Assembly: GCA_029782355.1 (NCBI GenBank)
Contig: JAKOUY010000012.1
Span: forward strand, 1 to 42,057
Length of the DNA: 42,057 nt
Source of the DNA: Actinomycetes bacterium
Lineage (GTDB): Bacteria > Actinomycetota > Acidimicrobiia > Acidimicrobiales > Ilumatobacteraceae
Direction: 5' to 3'
Shown here: one piece after another, positions 33,826 through 42,057 of the stretch
How the letters are laid out: every line of letters starts with the position of its first letter
How positions within the stretch are numbered: the stretch's first letter is position 1
Translations under genes and position numbers: made by a program
Notes under the pieces: generated by a model
Seen by the model: only the letters and a program-made list of their open reading frames with translations
Databases searched by the model: none
What the model was told of the DNA's origin: nothing

Positions 33826-34518
33826 CTACAACACGGCGCGGAAGTGCTCCATGGTTCGCTGGTAGGCGAGGTCGGCGGACGCCTGGTCGTAGTTCTCGCC
33901 CTCCTCCCGGGCGAAGGCGTGCTGCTGGCCCGGATAGAGGTAGAAGGTCGCCAGGTCGTTGCCGGCGAAGGCGGCCTGCAACGCCGCCCGGGACTCGGCC
34001 GGGGCGTACTCGTCGAGCTCGGCCTGGTGGAACATCAGCGGCACGGTGACGTTGGCGGCCTCGTCGGCGTGAGCGTCCATGCCGACGCCGTAGTAGGACA
34101 CGGCGACGTCGACGTCGGTCCGCGCCGCGGTGAGGTAGGCCAACTTGCCACCGAGGCAGAACCCGACCGCCCCGACCCCGCCGGAGACGTCGTCACGGGC
34201 ACGCAGCGCGTCGATGGTGGCGGCGATGTCCTCGATGCCACGATCGACGTCGAACTGGCCGAACAGCTGGAAGGCCCGCTGCCACTCCTCGGGCGAGTAG
34301 CCGAGATCGATGCCTGGCTCGATCCGCCAGAACAGGTCCGGCGCCATGGCCACGAACCCCTCGCGGGCGTAGCGATCAGCCGTCCGCCGGACGTAGTCGC
34401 TGACCCCGAAGATCTCCTGGATGACCACCATGCCGGGCCCCGAGCCACTGGCCGGCTTGGCCAGGTAGGCCTGGAACGTGCCCCCGTCCCGAGCCGTGAC
34501 GCTGACGTACTCACCCAT
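33826..34518 (-). CDS. Dienelactone hydrolase family protein
   Basis: This encodes 230 aa with an alpha/beta-hydrolase fold. The nucleophile is Cys in VGFCLGGKLAY, the acid Asp is likely in HQAELDEYAP, and the catalytic His is in QQHAFAR, matching the Cys-Asp-His triad of dienelactone hydrolase. GMVVIQEIFGVSDYVR with its Glu is also typical. ATG 34518 is preceded by GGAG in TTGGAG; longer frames lack a start signal. It lies upstream of and in the same direction as the monooxygenase/reductase but with its own 46-bp intergenic promoter region between. A role in lactone or enol-lactone hydrolysis of ring-cleavage products is inferred. Confidence 0.87.
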   Translation of the reverse strand: MGEYVSVTARDGGTFQAYLAKPASGSGPGMVVIQEIFGVSDYVRRTADRYAREGFVAMAPDLFWRIEPGIDLGYSPEEWQRAFQLFGQFDVDRGIEDIAATIDALRARDDVSGGVGAVGFCLGGKLAYLTAARTDVDVAVSYYGVGMDAHADEAANVTVPLMFHQAELDEYAPAESRAALQAAFAGNDLATFYLYPGQQHAFAREEGENYDQASADLAYQRTMEHFRAVL

Positions 34519-34562
34519 CTCCAACCCCCTTGTCGGTTGAGCCGAGCGTACTCGTCCGCCTG

Positions 34563-34900
34563 TCAGGCGGCCCCGGCGTGCTCGTCGGCCACGCGGCGGG
34601 CGTCGTGGGCGTCGGTGAACACGGTGTGTTGATGCAGCGGGCGGTGGGGACCGAGCGGGTTGCCGACGGAGCCCGGCTCGCCGAGCAACTGGCGGGCCCA
34701 GAACGCGGTGAGCCGCTCGATGTGCTCGTTCCAGTCGACCTGGGCGGCCGCGAAGATCGGCCCGAGCAGGTCGTCCATGGCGACCTGTCGGGAGACGTGG
34801 CGGACGAACTCCTCGATGTCGTGGTGATCGTCGATGTCGCGGCCGCGGCCCAGCAGATGAGCCAGGCACGGTGACTCGCCGCCGCAGTCGGCGTCGACGG

Positions 34901-34904
<4 letters not shown>
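34563..34904 (-). CDS. Shortened group III truncated hemoglobin-like protein
   Basis: This encodes 113 aa. It aligns by eye with group III truncated hemoglobins: IEEFVRHVSRQ (B helix), DDLLGPIF, WNEHIERLTAFWARQLLGEP (E helix) and GNPLGPHRPLHQHT, where the His after GP corresponds to the proximal F8 haem ligand. After FTDAH the expected G and H helices are missing; it ends ARRVADEHAGAA then stop. This is either an internal deletion joining the last residues or a degraded gene. ATG 34904 overlaps the monooxygenase stop (ATGA), so it is still translated with it. Haem binding is doubtful. Confidence 0.65.
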
Positions 34905-36409
<1,505 letters not shown>

Positions 36410-36415
36410 ACCGGC

Positions 36416-36421
36416 AACCTA
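36416..36421 (-). promoter_or_regulatory. -10 box of leaderless EthA-like transcript
   Basis: TAGGTT read on the minus strand lies 6 nt before the GTG at 36409, supporting that start and a leaderless mRNA. Confidence 0.45.
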
Positions 36422-36468
36422 CCTCCGCCATGTCGCCCGGCTCCGGCCGGCTCCGCGAGACTCGTCCG

Positions 36469-37359
36469 ATGCAACTGGGTCATGGACAGACAGCAGTGGT
36501 GACGGGGGCGGCCAGCGGGATCGGACTCGCCTTGACGCAGCGCTTCGCCGCTGCGGGCATGAACGTCGTCCTGGCCGACGTCGAAACCGGCGCGCTCGAG
36601 CGGGCCGCCGCCGAGGTTGGCGCCGCCGGAGGGTCCGGCGACGTGGTCGCCCGGGTCGTCGACGTCCGCCATGCCGGCGAGGTCGACGCTCTGGCCGCGG
36701 CCGTGATCGAGCGCTTCGGTGCGGTGCACGTGATGTGCAACAACGCCGGCGTCGCCGGTGGCGGCGATGCCTGGTTCGGCCCGATCAACACCTGGGAGTG
36801 GACGATCGGCGTCAACCTCTACGGCGTGATCCATGGCGTGCGCGCCTTCCTGCCGCACCTGCTCGCCAGCGGGGGCCATCTGGTCAACACCGCCTCGATG
36901 GCCGGGCTGTATCCCGGGCTGTCGCCCACCTACGACGCCACCAAGCACGCCGTCGTGGCCCTCACCGAGAACCTGTTCCGCCAGATGCAGATGATCGGCG
37001 CACCGATCGGCGTCAGCTGCCTGTGCCCGGGTTGGGTGCGTACGAAGATCTTCGAGGCCGAACGGAACTTCCCCGAGGATCTCGGCGCGCTGGAGCACAG
37101 CCCGACCTTCGAGATGATGCGCCCGGTGGTCGAGCGGGTGATCGCCGAGGGCGTCACGCCGGCGGCAGTCGCCGACCTCGTCGCCGACGCCATCGAGGCC
37201 CGGCGCTTCTGGGTGTTCACCGGCCAGGAGTGGCTGGATCTGGCGATGCGCCGGTGGACCTCGATCGCCGACGGGCTCGACCCGCTGCCCGACAGTGCCC
37301 CGGGCATGCCGTCGGCCGACGAGATCGTGGCGATGATCACTGGCTCGACATCGAACTGA
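36469..37359 (+). CDS. Short-chain dehydrogenase/reductase
   Basis: This encodes 296 aa. It has the cofactor motif TGAASGIG, a following LADVETGALE that suggests NAD(H) preference because of its Asp, NNAG, the catalytic Ser in NTASMAG, and Tyr-x3-Lys in YDATK. A C-terminal extension of ~50 residues follows the core (WLDLAMRRW onward), common in actinobacterial SDRs of steroid or ketone metabolism. It diverges from the EthA-like gene by 59 bp, so the pair may act on the same alcohol/ketone. Its stop codon lies in the SOS box of dinB. Confidence 0.88.
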   Translation: MQLGHGQTAVVTGAASGIGLALTQRFAAAGMNVVLADVETGALERAAAEVGAAGGSGDVVARVVDVRHAGEVDALAAAVIERFGAVHVMCNNAGVAGGGDAWFGPINTWEWTIGVNLYGVIHGVRAFLPHLLASGGHLVNTASMAGLYPGLSPTYDATKHAVVALTENLFRQMQMIGAPIGVSCLCPGWVRTKIFEAERNFPEDLGALEHSPTFEMMRPVVERVIAEGVTPAAVADLVADAIEARRFWVFTGQEWLDLAMRRWTSIADGLDPLPDSAPGMPSADEIVAMITGSTSN

Positions 37360-37366
37360 TGTTCGT
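37351..37366. promoter_or_regulatory. SOS (LexA) box of dinB
   Basis: TCGAACTGATGTTCGT matches the actinobacterial LexA consensus TCGAAC-N4-GTTCGA at 11 of 12 defined positions. It overlaps the last codons and TGA of the SDR gene and lies directly upstream of the dinB -10 box. Confidence 0.8.
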
Positions 37367-37367
37367 C

Positions 37368-37373
37368 TAACCT
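37368..37373 (+). promoter_or_regulatory. -10 box of leaderless dinB transcript
   Basis: TAACCT lies 7 nt before GTG 37381 and immediately after the LexA box, so bound LexA would block the promoter and the mRNA would start at the GTG. Confidence 0.55.
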
Positions 37374-37380
37374 GGCCGAG

Positions 37381-38640
37381 GTGGCCGGCCCACCGACGAT
37401 CCTCCACGCCGACCTCGACGCCTTCTACGCCTCGGTCGAACAACTCCTCGACCCGTCGCTGCGCGGCCTGCCCATCGCGGTCGGCGGCGGCATCGTGCTG
37501 GCGGCGTCCTACGAGGCCAAGCGGTTCGGCGTGGCGAGCGGGATGCCCGCCAGTTGCGCCAGGCAGCTGTGCCCGACGTTGCGCTTCGTCGGTGGGCACT
37601 TCGCCGAGTACCAGCGCCTCGCCGACCTCGTCATGGCGGTGCTCGACGACTTCACCCCACTGGTCCAGCGGATCTCCATCGACGAGGCCTTCCTGGACGT
37701 CACCGGGTCGGTGCACCTGTTCGGCGATGGTGGCACCATCGCCGACCGGATCCGCACCCGGGTGCGCGCCGAGATCGGCCTGCCGATCTCGGTGGGCGTG
37801 GCCACGACCAAGCATCTCGCCAAGGTCGCCTCACAGGTGGCCAAGCCGGACGGCCTGGTGGTCGTCGAGCCGGGCACCGAGGCCGAGTTCCTGGCGCCGC
37901 TTCCCGTCCACCTGCTGTGGGGTGTCGGCCCGGTGACGGAGGCCAAGCTGGCCAGCCGGGGGATCGCCACCATCGGGCAGTTGGCCGGCAGCGAGGAGGG
38001 CTGGCTGCGCAGCCTGCTCGGCCAGGCGGTCGGGACGAAGATGAGCCACCTGGCGTCGAACCGCGACCACCGCTCGGTCAAGCCAGGCGGGCGGGCCTCG
38101 TCGGTCGGCGCCCAGTCCGGGTTCGGGCGCACACTGGCCACCGCCGAGCTGCTGCGCGCCGTGCTCGGCCACCTCGCCGATCGCGTCGGTGGCCGGCTGC
38201 GCGTTGCCGGGCGGGGCGGGCGGACGGTCACGGTGCGAGTCCGCCTGGCCAAGCTGGGGACGTCCAGCCGGTCGATCACCCGTTCACGCACGCTCGACCA
38301 ACCGGTGGCGGCGACCCGCACCCTGGCCGACGTGGCCGAGACGCTGGTCCTCGGCGCGCTGGCCGATCACCCGGACTGGCCGGAGGTGTCGTTGCTGGCC
38401 ATCTCCGTGTCCAACCTGGTGGCGGTATCCGGCATCCAGCTCGAGTTGGAGACCACGGACCGGGCTTCGTCAGACCCGACACGCCCGGGATCGGCCACCG
38501 GCAGTGCCCGCTGGGCGGTGGACCACTCGGTCGATGCGGTGCGCGCCAAGTTCGGACGGGCGGCGGTGGGCTACGCCGGGGTGACGTTGTCCGAGTACGG
38601 GTCGGTGCCCGACGAGTTTCGCGAGCTCGCCGAACGCTGA
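37381..38640 (+). CDS. dinB: DNA polymerase IV (Y-family)
   Basis: This encodes 419 aa. It has the catalytic HADLDAFYASVEQ at the N-terminus, the steric and YEAKRFGVASGMP block, the second metal-binding SIDEAFLDVTGS, and the helix-hairpin-helix region WGVGPVTEAKLASRGIATIGQL. The little-finger domain starts near residue 240. All catalytic Asp/Glu residues are present, so it should be an active translesion polymerase. The C-terminus is extended and lacks an obvious QLxLF-type clamp motif. GTG 37381 starts at the methionine of the conserved N-terminus; the LexA box upstream indicates DNA-damage induction. Confidence 0.94.
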   Translation: MAGPPTILHADLDAFYASVEQLLDPSLRGLPIAVGGGIVLAASYEAKRFGVASGMPASCARQLCPTLRFVGGHFAEYQRLADLVMAVLDDFTPLVQRISIDEAFLDVTGSVHLFGDGGTIADRIRTRVRAEIGLPISVGVATTKHLAKVASQVAKPDGLVVVEPGTEAEFLAPLPVHLLWGVGPVTEAKLASRGIATIGQLAGSEEGWLRSLLGQAVGTKMSHLASNRDHRSVKPGGRASSVGAQSGFGRTLATAELLRAVLGHLADRVGGRLRVAGRGGRTVTVRVRLAKLGTSSRSITRSRTLDQPVAATRTLADVAETLVLGALADHPDWPEVSLLAISVSNLVAVSGIQLELETTDRASSDPTRPGSATGSARWAVDHSVDAVRAKFGRAAVGYAGVTLSEYGSVPDEFRELAER

Positions 38641-38641
38641 G

Positions 38642-39388
38642 TCAGAACTTGCCGCTGAGCAGGTCGCCGAGCGGGACGACGCGGTAGCCGCGGCGCTGGG
38701 CGTACTTCAGCATGCACGGCACCGCATCGACGGTCGGCTGGTGCGAGCCACCGTCGTGCAGGAGCAGGATCGATCCGGGGCGCAGCGCCCAGTACATCCG
38801 CCCGCACAACGTGGCGGCGGGCACCCGTGGCAGGAGGAAGTCGAACAGGTTGTAGCTCTCCGACAGCGAGCACATCCCGTTGCGGAAGATCGTCGAGGCG
38901 ATCTTGGCGCTGTTCATCAGCCCGGGGACGCGGTAGTAGGTGGTGCGCACACCGGTCAACGACTCCAACAGGTTGCGCGTCGGCACGATCTCCGTGGCGT
39001 TGCGAGCCAGCCCGGTGGAGTGGGTCATCGAGTGCCCACCGATGGTGTGGCCGCGCTGGACGATGCTGCGGGTGAGTGCCGGGTAGGCCTTGGCGTTCTC
39101 GCCCACGAGGAAGAACGTGGCTCGCCAGCCGTACTTCTCGAAGGCACTCATGATCTTCGGCGTGTTGCGCGGGGATGGACCGTCGTCGAAGGTGAACGCC
39201 ACCACCTTCTGGGTGGTCGGCACACGGAAGATCGGCTTGCCGTTGGCGCAGAACTGGCCGTACTGACCGGTGGTCGCGCCGGCCGGCGCCGAGGGGACGG
39301 CCAGGACGGCTCCCACCAGGGCCGCCACGGCCGCGCTGCGCCAGGCCGGCTTCCACCGACTCCTGCCACGACTCGTTCCCACGTTCAT
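38642..39388 (-). CDS. Secreted polysaccharide deacetylase (NodB homology, CE4)
   Basis: This encodes 248 aa. Signal peptide: basic n-region, hydrophobic AAVAALVGAVLAVPSAPAGA, likely cleavage near residue 38. NodB motifs are TFDDGPS (66-72, with catalytic and metal Asp), His119-x3-His123 (HSMTH), RVPGLMNSAKI and LLLHDGG. It would remove N- or O-acetyl groups from cell-wall or exogenous polysaccharide outside the membrane. ATG 39388 follows GGACGGAG. It is convergent with dinB, with one base between the stops. Confidence 0.9.
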   Translation of the reverse strand: MNVGTSRGRSRWKPAWRSAAVAALVGAVLAVPSAPAGATTGQYGQFCANGKPIFRVPTTQKVVAFTFDDGPSPRNTPKIMSAFEKYGWRATFFLVGENAKAYPALTRSIVQRGHTIGGHSMTHSTGLARNATEIVPTRNLLESLTGVRTTYYRVPGLMNSAKIASTIFRNGMCSLSESYNLFDFLLPRVPAATLCGRMYWALRPGSILLLHDGGSHQPTVDAVPCMLKYAQRRGYRVVPLGDLLSGKF

Positions 39389-39558
39389 CCGTTGCTCCGT
39401 CCTCGGCACCCGGAGCCCGTCCGGGCGCGCCACGCGCCGCGATCGTAGAAGACGACCAGGGCACTCGGGTGGACACCTCGGCGACGATCTGCATCACGCC
39501 GTCAGCGACACCCGTCGACCGAGCCCGGCCCAGCGTTCAAGCTCCCGTAACACGCACG

Positions 39559-39574
39559 TGATCCTCCCGGATCA
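39559..39574. promoter_or_regulatory. Inverted repeat upstream of amt
   Basis: TGATCC-TCCC-GGATCA, a 6-bp dyad with 4-bp spacer, lies 60 bp before the amt start in the 245-bp deacetylase/amt intergenic region. It may bind a nitrogen regulator, but it does not match the GlnR box. The rest of the region holds nothing else I can support. Confidence 0.3.
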
Positions 39575-39633
39575 TTCGCTGTTTACGGTGCCGCCCAGCC
39601 CACCGCGGGCCAGCCATCAGCACGGGAGGACAC

Positions 39634-41097
39634 TTGAGCCAGCCAACCCTTCGTCAGCGTCTGCGCGACCCGGAACGCCGGCGATTCTTCGTCACCTACC
39701 TGTCCGGCAAGATGCTCGGCCTGATCGCCGCCTTCGGCGTCGTGCTCACGGTCGGGCCGTGGCTGACCGGCTCCGCGGCCCACGCCCTCGGCATGCACCC
39801 GGCCGCAGCGCCGACGATCGACGACGTCGTCAGCGCATCGAACACGGCCTGGGTGCTGGTGGCCGCGTTCCTGGTGTTCTTCATGCAGGCCGGGTTCATG
39901 ATGCTGGAGGCCGGCTTCGCCCGGACCCGGGAAGTGGTCAACGTCCTCCAGGAGTGCATCGTCGACACCTGCCTGTGTGCCCTGCTGTTCTGGGCGTTCG
40001 GGTTCGCCCTGATGTTCGGGCGGGGCAACGGGTTCATCGGCCACGAGTTCTTCTTCCTCAACGGGGCTCCGGCCACGTACGGCCTGACCGGCGCCACGGG
40101 CGTCTCCTTCATGGCCTTCTTCCTGTTCCAGTTCGCCTTCGCCGACACCTGCTCGACGATCACCTCCGGCGCGATGGTCGGACGCACCGGCTTCGTCGGC
40201 GACCTGCTGTACAGCGTGGTGGTCAGCGGCTTCATCTATCCGATCATCGGCCACTGGATCTGGGGGCCGGGCGGGTGGCTGCAGACCAACCGTGGCGGGG
40301 TGCACATGCTCGACTTCGCCGGCAGCACGGTGGTCCACACCGTCGGCGGGTTCATCGCCCTCGCCGGAGCGATCGTCCTCGGGCCACGTCTCGGACGCAA
40401 GTTCAAGCGCGACGGCGGAGGTCTGCCGCCCGGCCACGACCTGACGATCGCGGCGATCGGCGGGGTGATCCTGTGGTTCGGCTGGTACGGCTTCAACCCC
40501 GGCAGCACCCTGTCGGCGCTCGACGCAGCCGGGATCGGCCGGGTGGCCACCAACACCACGCTCGCTGCGGCCGCCGGCGGCCTGACGGCGATGGCGCTGG
40601 TCTACCCGCGGGTCAAGAAGTGGGACATGGGCATCACGATCAACGGCTTCCTCGGCGGCCTGGTCGCCATCACCGCGCCGTGCTACTACGTCAACGCCAC
40701 CGGCGCCGTGCTCATCGGGCTGGTGGCCGGGCCGGTGGTGGTCTACGGCATCGACCTCATCGAGCACTTCCGGATCGACGACCCGATCGGCGCCGTCGCC
40801 GTCCACGGGTTGGCCGGCGTGTGGGGCACGTGGAGCGTCGGGCTGTTCGCCACCGGGCAGTGGTCGCCCGCTGGTCTGCTGTGGGGCGGCGGTGGACGAC
40901 TGCTGTTCGCCCAGGTCTGGGGCAATCTGGTCGCCGGCGCCGCGGCGTTCGGAGTCGGAGTCGCCCTCTTCGTTGCCGTGCGAGCCACCGGCACGCTGCG
41001 CGTGTCGCGTGAGGGTGAGCTCGAGGGCATCGACATCCACGAGCACGGCGCACCCGCCTACCACCCGGAGGCGGCCTACATGGGAACGGGGCACTGA
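39634..41097 (+). CDS. amt: Ammonium transporter (Amt family)
   Basis: This encodes 487 aa from TTG 39634, with GGGAGGA 3 nt upstream; the TTG is rare here and no ATG or GTG suits. About 11-12 membrane helices are visible. Landmarks are VFFMQAGFMMLEAGFARTREV, DFAGSTVVHTVGG with the first pore His, the WFGWYGFNPGS signature and AVHGLAGVWGTW with the second pore His. It conducts ammonium/ammonia across the membrane. The cytoplasmic C-terminal tail (GELEGIDIHEHGAPAYHPEA) is the typical PII-interacting region. The PII gene follows after one base. Confidence 0.94.
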   Translation: MSQPTLRQRLRDPERRRFFVTYLSGKMLGLIAAFGVVLTVGPWLTGSAAHALGMHPAAAPTIDDVVSASNTAWVLVAAFLVFFMQAGFMMLEAGFARTREVVNVLQECIVDTCLCALLFWAFGFALMFGRGNGFIGHEFFFLNGAPATYGLTGATGVSFMAFFLFQFAFADTCSTITSGAMVGRTGFVGDLLYSVVVSGFIYPIIGHWIWGPGGWLQTNRGGVHMLDFAGSTVVHTVGGFIALAGAIVLGPRLGRKFKRDGGGLPPGHDLTIAAIGGVILWFGWYGFNPGSTLSALDAAGIGRVATNTTLAAAAGGLTAMALVYPRVKKWDMGITINGFLGGLVAITAPCYYVNATGAVLIGLVAGPVVVYGIDLIEHFRIDDPIGAVAVHGLAGVWGTWSVGLFATGQWSPAGLLWGGGGRLLFAQVWGNLVAGAAAFGVGVALFVAVRATGTLRVSREGELEGIDIHEHGAPAYHPEAAYMGTGH

Positions 41098-41098
41098 G

Positions 41099-41440
41099 AT
41101 GATCGAACTGGTGACTGCGGTGATCAAGCCGCATCAGCTCGACGCCGTGAAGGAGGCCTTGTTGGGGGCCGGCGTCGAGGGCATGACCGTGACCGAGGTG
41201 CGTGGGTTCGGCCGCCAACGCGGCAAGACCGAGAACTTCCGCGGCTCGGAGTACCGCATCGATCTCCTGCCGAAGGTCAAGATCGAAGTGATCGTCGGCG
41301 ACGGGGCGGCCGATCAGGTGGTCGCCCTGATCGCCGAGCACGCCCGCACCGGCAAGATCGGAGACGGCAAGGTGTGGCGGGTCCCGCTCACCGGGCTGCT
41401 CCGGGTGCGGACCGGCGAGACCGGACCGGCCGCCGTCTGA
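41099..41440 (+). CDS. Nitrogen regulatory protein PII (GlnB/GlnK)
   Basis: This encodes 113 aa. KPHQLDAVKEAL, GMTVTEVRGFGRQRGKTENF, the T-loop RGSEYRIDLLPKVKIEVIV and TGKIGDGKVWRVPL are canonical. The T-loop Tyr52 aligns with Tyr51 of E. coli, the site of uridylylation or adenylylation, while the Tyr46 position is Phe. PII binds ATP/ADP and 2-oxoglutarate and blocks Amt when nitrogen is plentiful. ATG 41099 follows the amt stop by one base; operon pairing suggests the GlnK-type role. Confidence 0.95.
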   Translation: MIELVTAVIKPHQLDAVKEALLGAGVEGMTVTEVRGFGRQRGKTENFRGSEYRIDLLPKVKIEVIVGDGAADQVVALIAEHARTGKIGDGKVWRVPLTGLLRVRTGETGPAAV

Positions 41441-41447
41441 GCGGTCA

Positions 41448-41480
41448 TCCGGTCGAACGACCCTGCCCGGGGTGACCGGA
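41448..41480 (+). terminator. Weak hairpin after the PII gene
   Basis: TCCGGTC (41448-41454) pairs with GACCGGA (41474-41480), but the loop is 19 nt and there is no T-run. Only its position just after the PII stop supports a terminator. Confidence 0.25.
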
Positions 41481-41499
41481 CGGCGCCGCAGCGTGGCGG

Positions 41500-41505
41500 T
41501 ACGTT
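41500..41505 (+). promoter_or_regulatory. -10 box of leaderless small secreted protein transcript
   Basis: TACGTT lies exactly 7 nt before ATG 41513, supporting that start. Confidence 0.45.
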
Positions 41506-41512
41506 GCCGGTC

Positions 41513-41935
41513 ATGTCCTGGGCACGGGTCACCGCCGTCATCGCCGCGCCACTGACGATGGCGGTGGTCGCCGCCGCGGCCGGCACCGGGTGCACCACCG
41601 AGACCCATCGCCACCCAGTCGCCGTGGCCCGCACCGACCCGGCGTTGGCCAGTGCAACGAGCACCTCGACCGCCTCGACCACGAACCGCGGTGCGGGTGC
41701 AGCGTCAGCGCCCATCGACGCCTCGGCCGTCAACGTGCCGTGGGCCGACTACCCGCCCAGCCTGCAGGCTGCGATCGACGCGCTGATCCGCAGCCACGAC
41801 TGCAACGGGCTCCACCAGCAACTGGCCCAGGCGGCGCAGAGCGGGGCGGCGATGCAGTCGCAGCACGGTCACGACAACACCGAGCTGATCAAGTACGTCA
41901 CGGTCGGTGCCCGCTTCGTCGGCTGCGCGGTCTGA
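41513..41935 (+). CDS. Small secreted or lipoprotein-like protein of unknown function
   Basis: This encodes 140 aa. The N-terminal hydrophobic segment VTAVIAAPLTMAVVAAAAG is followed by GTGC, a poor lipobox (Gly at -3), so lipid attachment is possible but not certain. Next comes a Thr/Ser/Ala-rich linker (~30-70), then a ~65-residue domain (VPWADYPPSLQAAIDALIRS, HDCNGLHQQLAQAAQ, LIKYVTVGARFVGCAV) with two Cys that may form a disulfide. I do not recognise the family. ATG 41513 is supported by the upstream TACGTT box. It stands alone after the PII gene. Confidence 0.6.
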   Translation: MSWARVTAVIAAPLTMAVVAAAAGTGCTTETHRHPVAVARTDPALASATSTSTASTTNRGAGAASAPIDASAVNVPWADYPPSLQAAIDALIRSHDCNGLHQQLAQAAQSGAAMQSQHGHDNTELIKYVTVGARFVGCAV

Positions 41936-42033
41936 CAACCTGGCGCAGCGCGCCGTGTTCGCCGGCGACATCGGCCGCCGCGGTGTCGCTCCGCCCCACC
42001 CGCCCCCACGCCCCTCTGACGTTCCTGTCGTGA

Positions 42034-42057
42034 CAAGTTCGCGACGTCGCGAACTTG
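42034..42057. promoter_or_regulatory. Perfect 24-bp palindrome at the window end
   Basis: CAAGTTCGCGAC (42034-42045) is followed at once by its exact reverse complement (42046-42057). With no spacer it looks more like a protein-binding dyad than a classical terminator, but a terminator cannot be excluded because the sequence stops here. The 98 bp between the preceding gene and this site hold nothing recognisable. Confidence 0.5.

Noticed and set aside
34563-34640. Simple single-base frameshift explaining the short globin
   Set aside because: Only 44 bp separate its stop from the next gene start, too short to hold the missing G and H helices in another frame; a deletion is more likely.
39541-39600. 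GlnR box upstream of amt
   Set aside because: Single GTAAC and GTTTAC-like pieces are present, but not in the spaced a-site/b-site arrangement. Only a short unrelated dyad was kept.

Overview
The window is about 42 kb of very GC-rich, densely packed DNA. It looks like an actinobacterial chromosome, most likely Acidimicrobiia or a relative; this is a judgement from gene content, not a database result. Pointers are a mycothiol-dependent maleylpyruvate isomerase-family protein, two F420-type LLM oxidoreductases, a WS/DGAT acyltransferase, an EthA-like Baeyer-Villiger monooxygenase, an actinobacterial-type LexA box, many GTG starts, 4-bp GTGA/ATGA overlaps, and many genes with a TANNNT box 6-8 nt before the start codon (leaderless promoters).

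Layout. 1-823: an SAP/Rho-N-tailed basic protein (minus strand) next to a tRNA-Gly(TCC) gene. 824-2697: the 3' 45 bp of that tRNA gene (852-896) recurs exactly at 2653-2697. These repeats bound a 1.8-kb cassette holding only a mycothiol-dependent isomerase-family enzyme and a divergent PadR repressor, with two copies of a 17-bp palindromic operator between them and no recombinase. 2688-10969: two overlapping tetR genes diverge from a peptide/nickel-class ABC importer operon (SBP, permease, fused permease-ATPase, ATPase) ending in an amidase. 11066-16034: catalase, LLM oxidoreductase, an isochorismatase-fold protein lacking its catalytic triad, a crotonase and a second LLM oxidoreductase.

16044-22913: a nucleoside module: nucleoside hydrolase and DUF2889 protein on the minus strand, diverging from a BMP-type nucleoside ABC importer and a yeast Fcy1-like cytosine deaminase. 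22953-24371: WS/DGAT acyltransferase. 24408-33761: a candidate aerobic anthranilate (2-aminobenzoate) catabolic locus working through CoA thioesters. The plus-strand operon encodes an aryl-CoA ligase, an Fe-S Old Yellow Enzyme with an added C-terminal FnIII-like domain, an SDR, a crotonase, RidA and a PaaX-family regulator. The convergent minus-strand pair is an acyl-CoA dehydrogenase and the two-domain 2-aminobenzoyl-CoA monooxygenase/reductase. 33826-36409: dienelactone hydrolase, a severely shortened group III truncated hemoglobin and an EthA-like monooxygenase.

36469-42057: an SDR whose stop codon is overlapped by an SOS box, dinB, a polysaccharide deacetylase, the amt-PII nitrogen pair, a small secreted or lipoprotein-like protein, and a perfect 24-bp palindrome at the edge. 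The most unusual items are the recombinase-free tRNA-bounded cassette with its paired operators and the anthraniloyl-CoA locus with the OYE-FnIII fusion. No CRISPR array, insertion sequence, rRNA or phage gene was seen.
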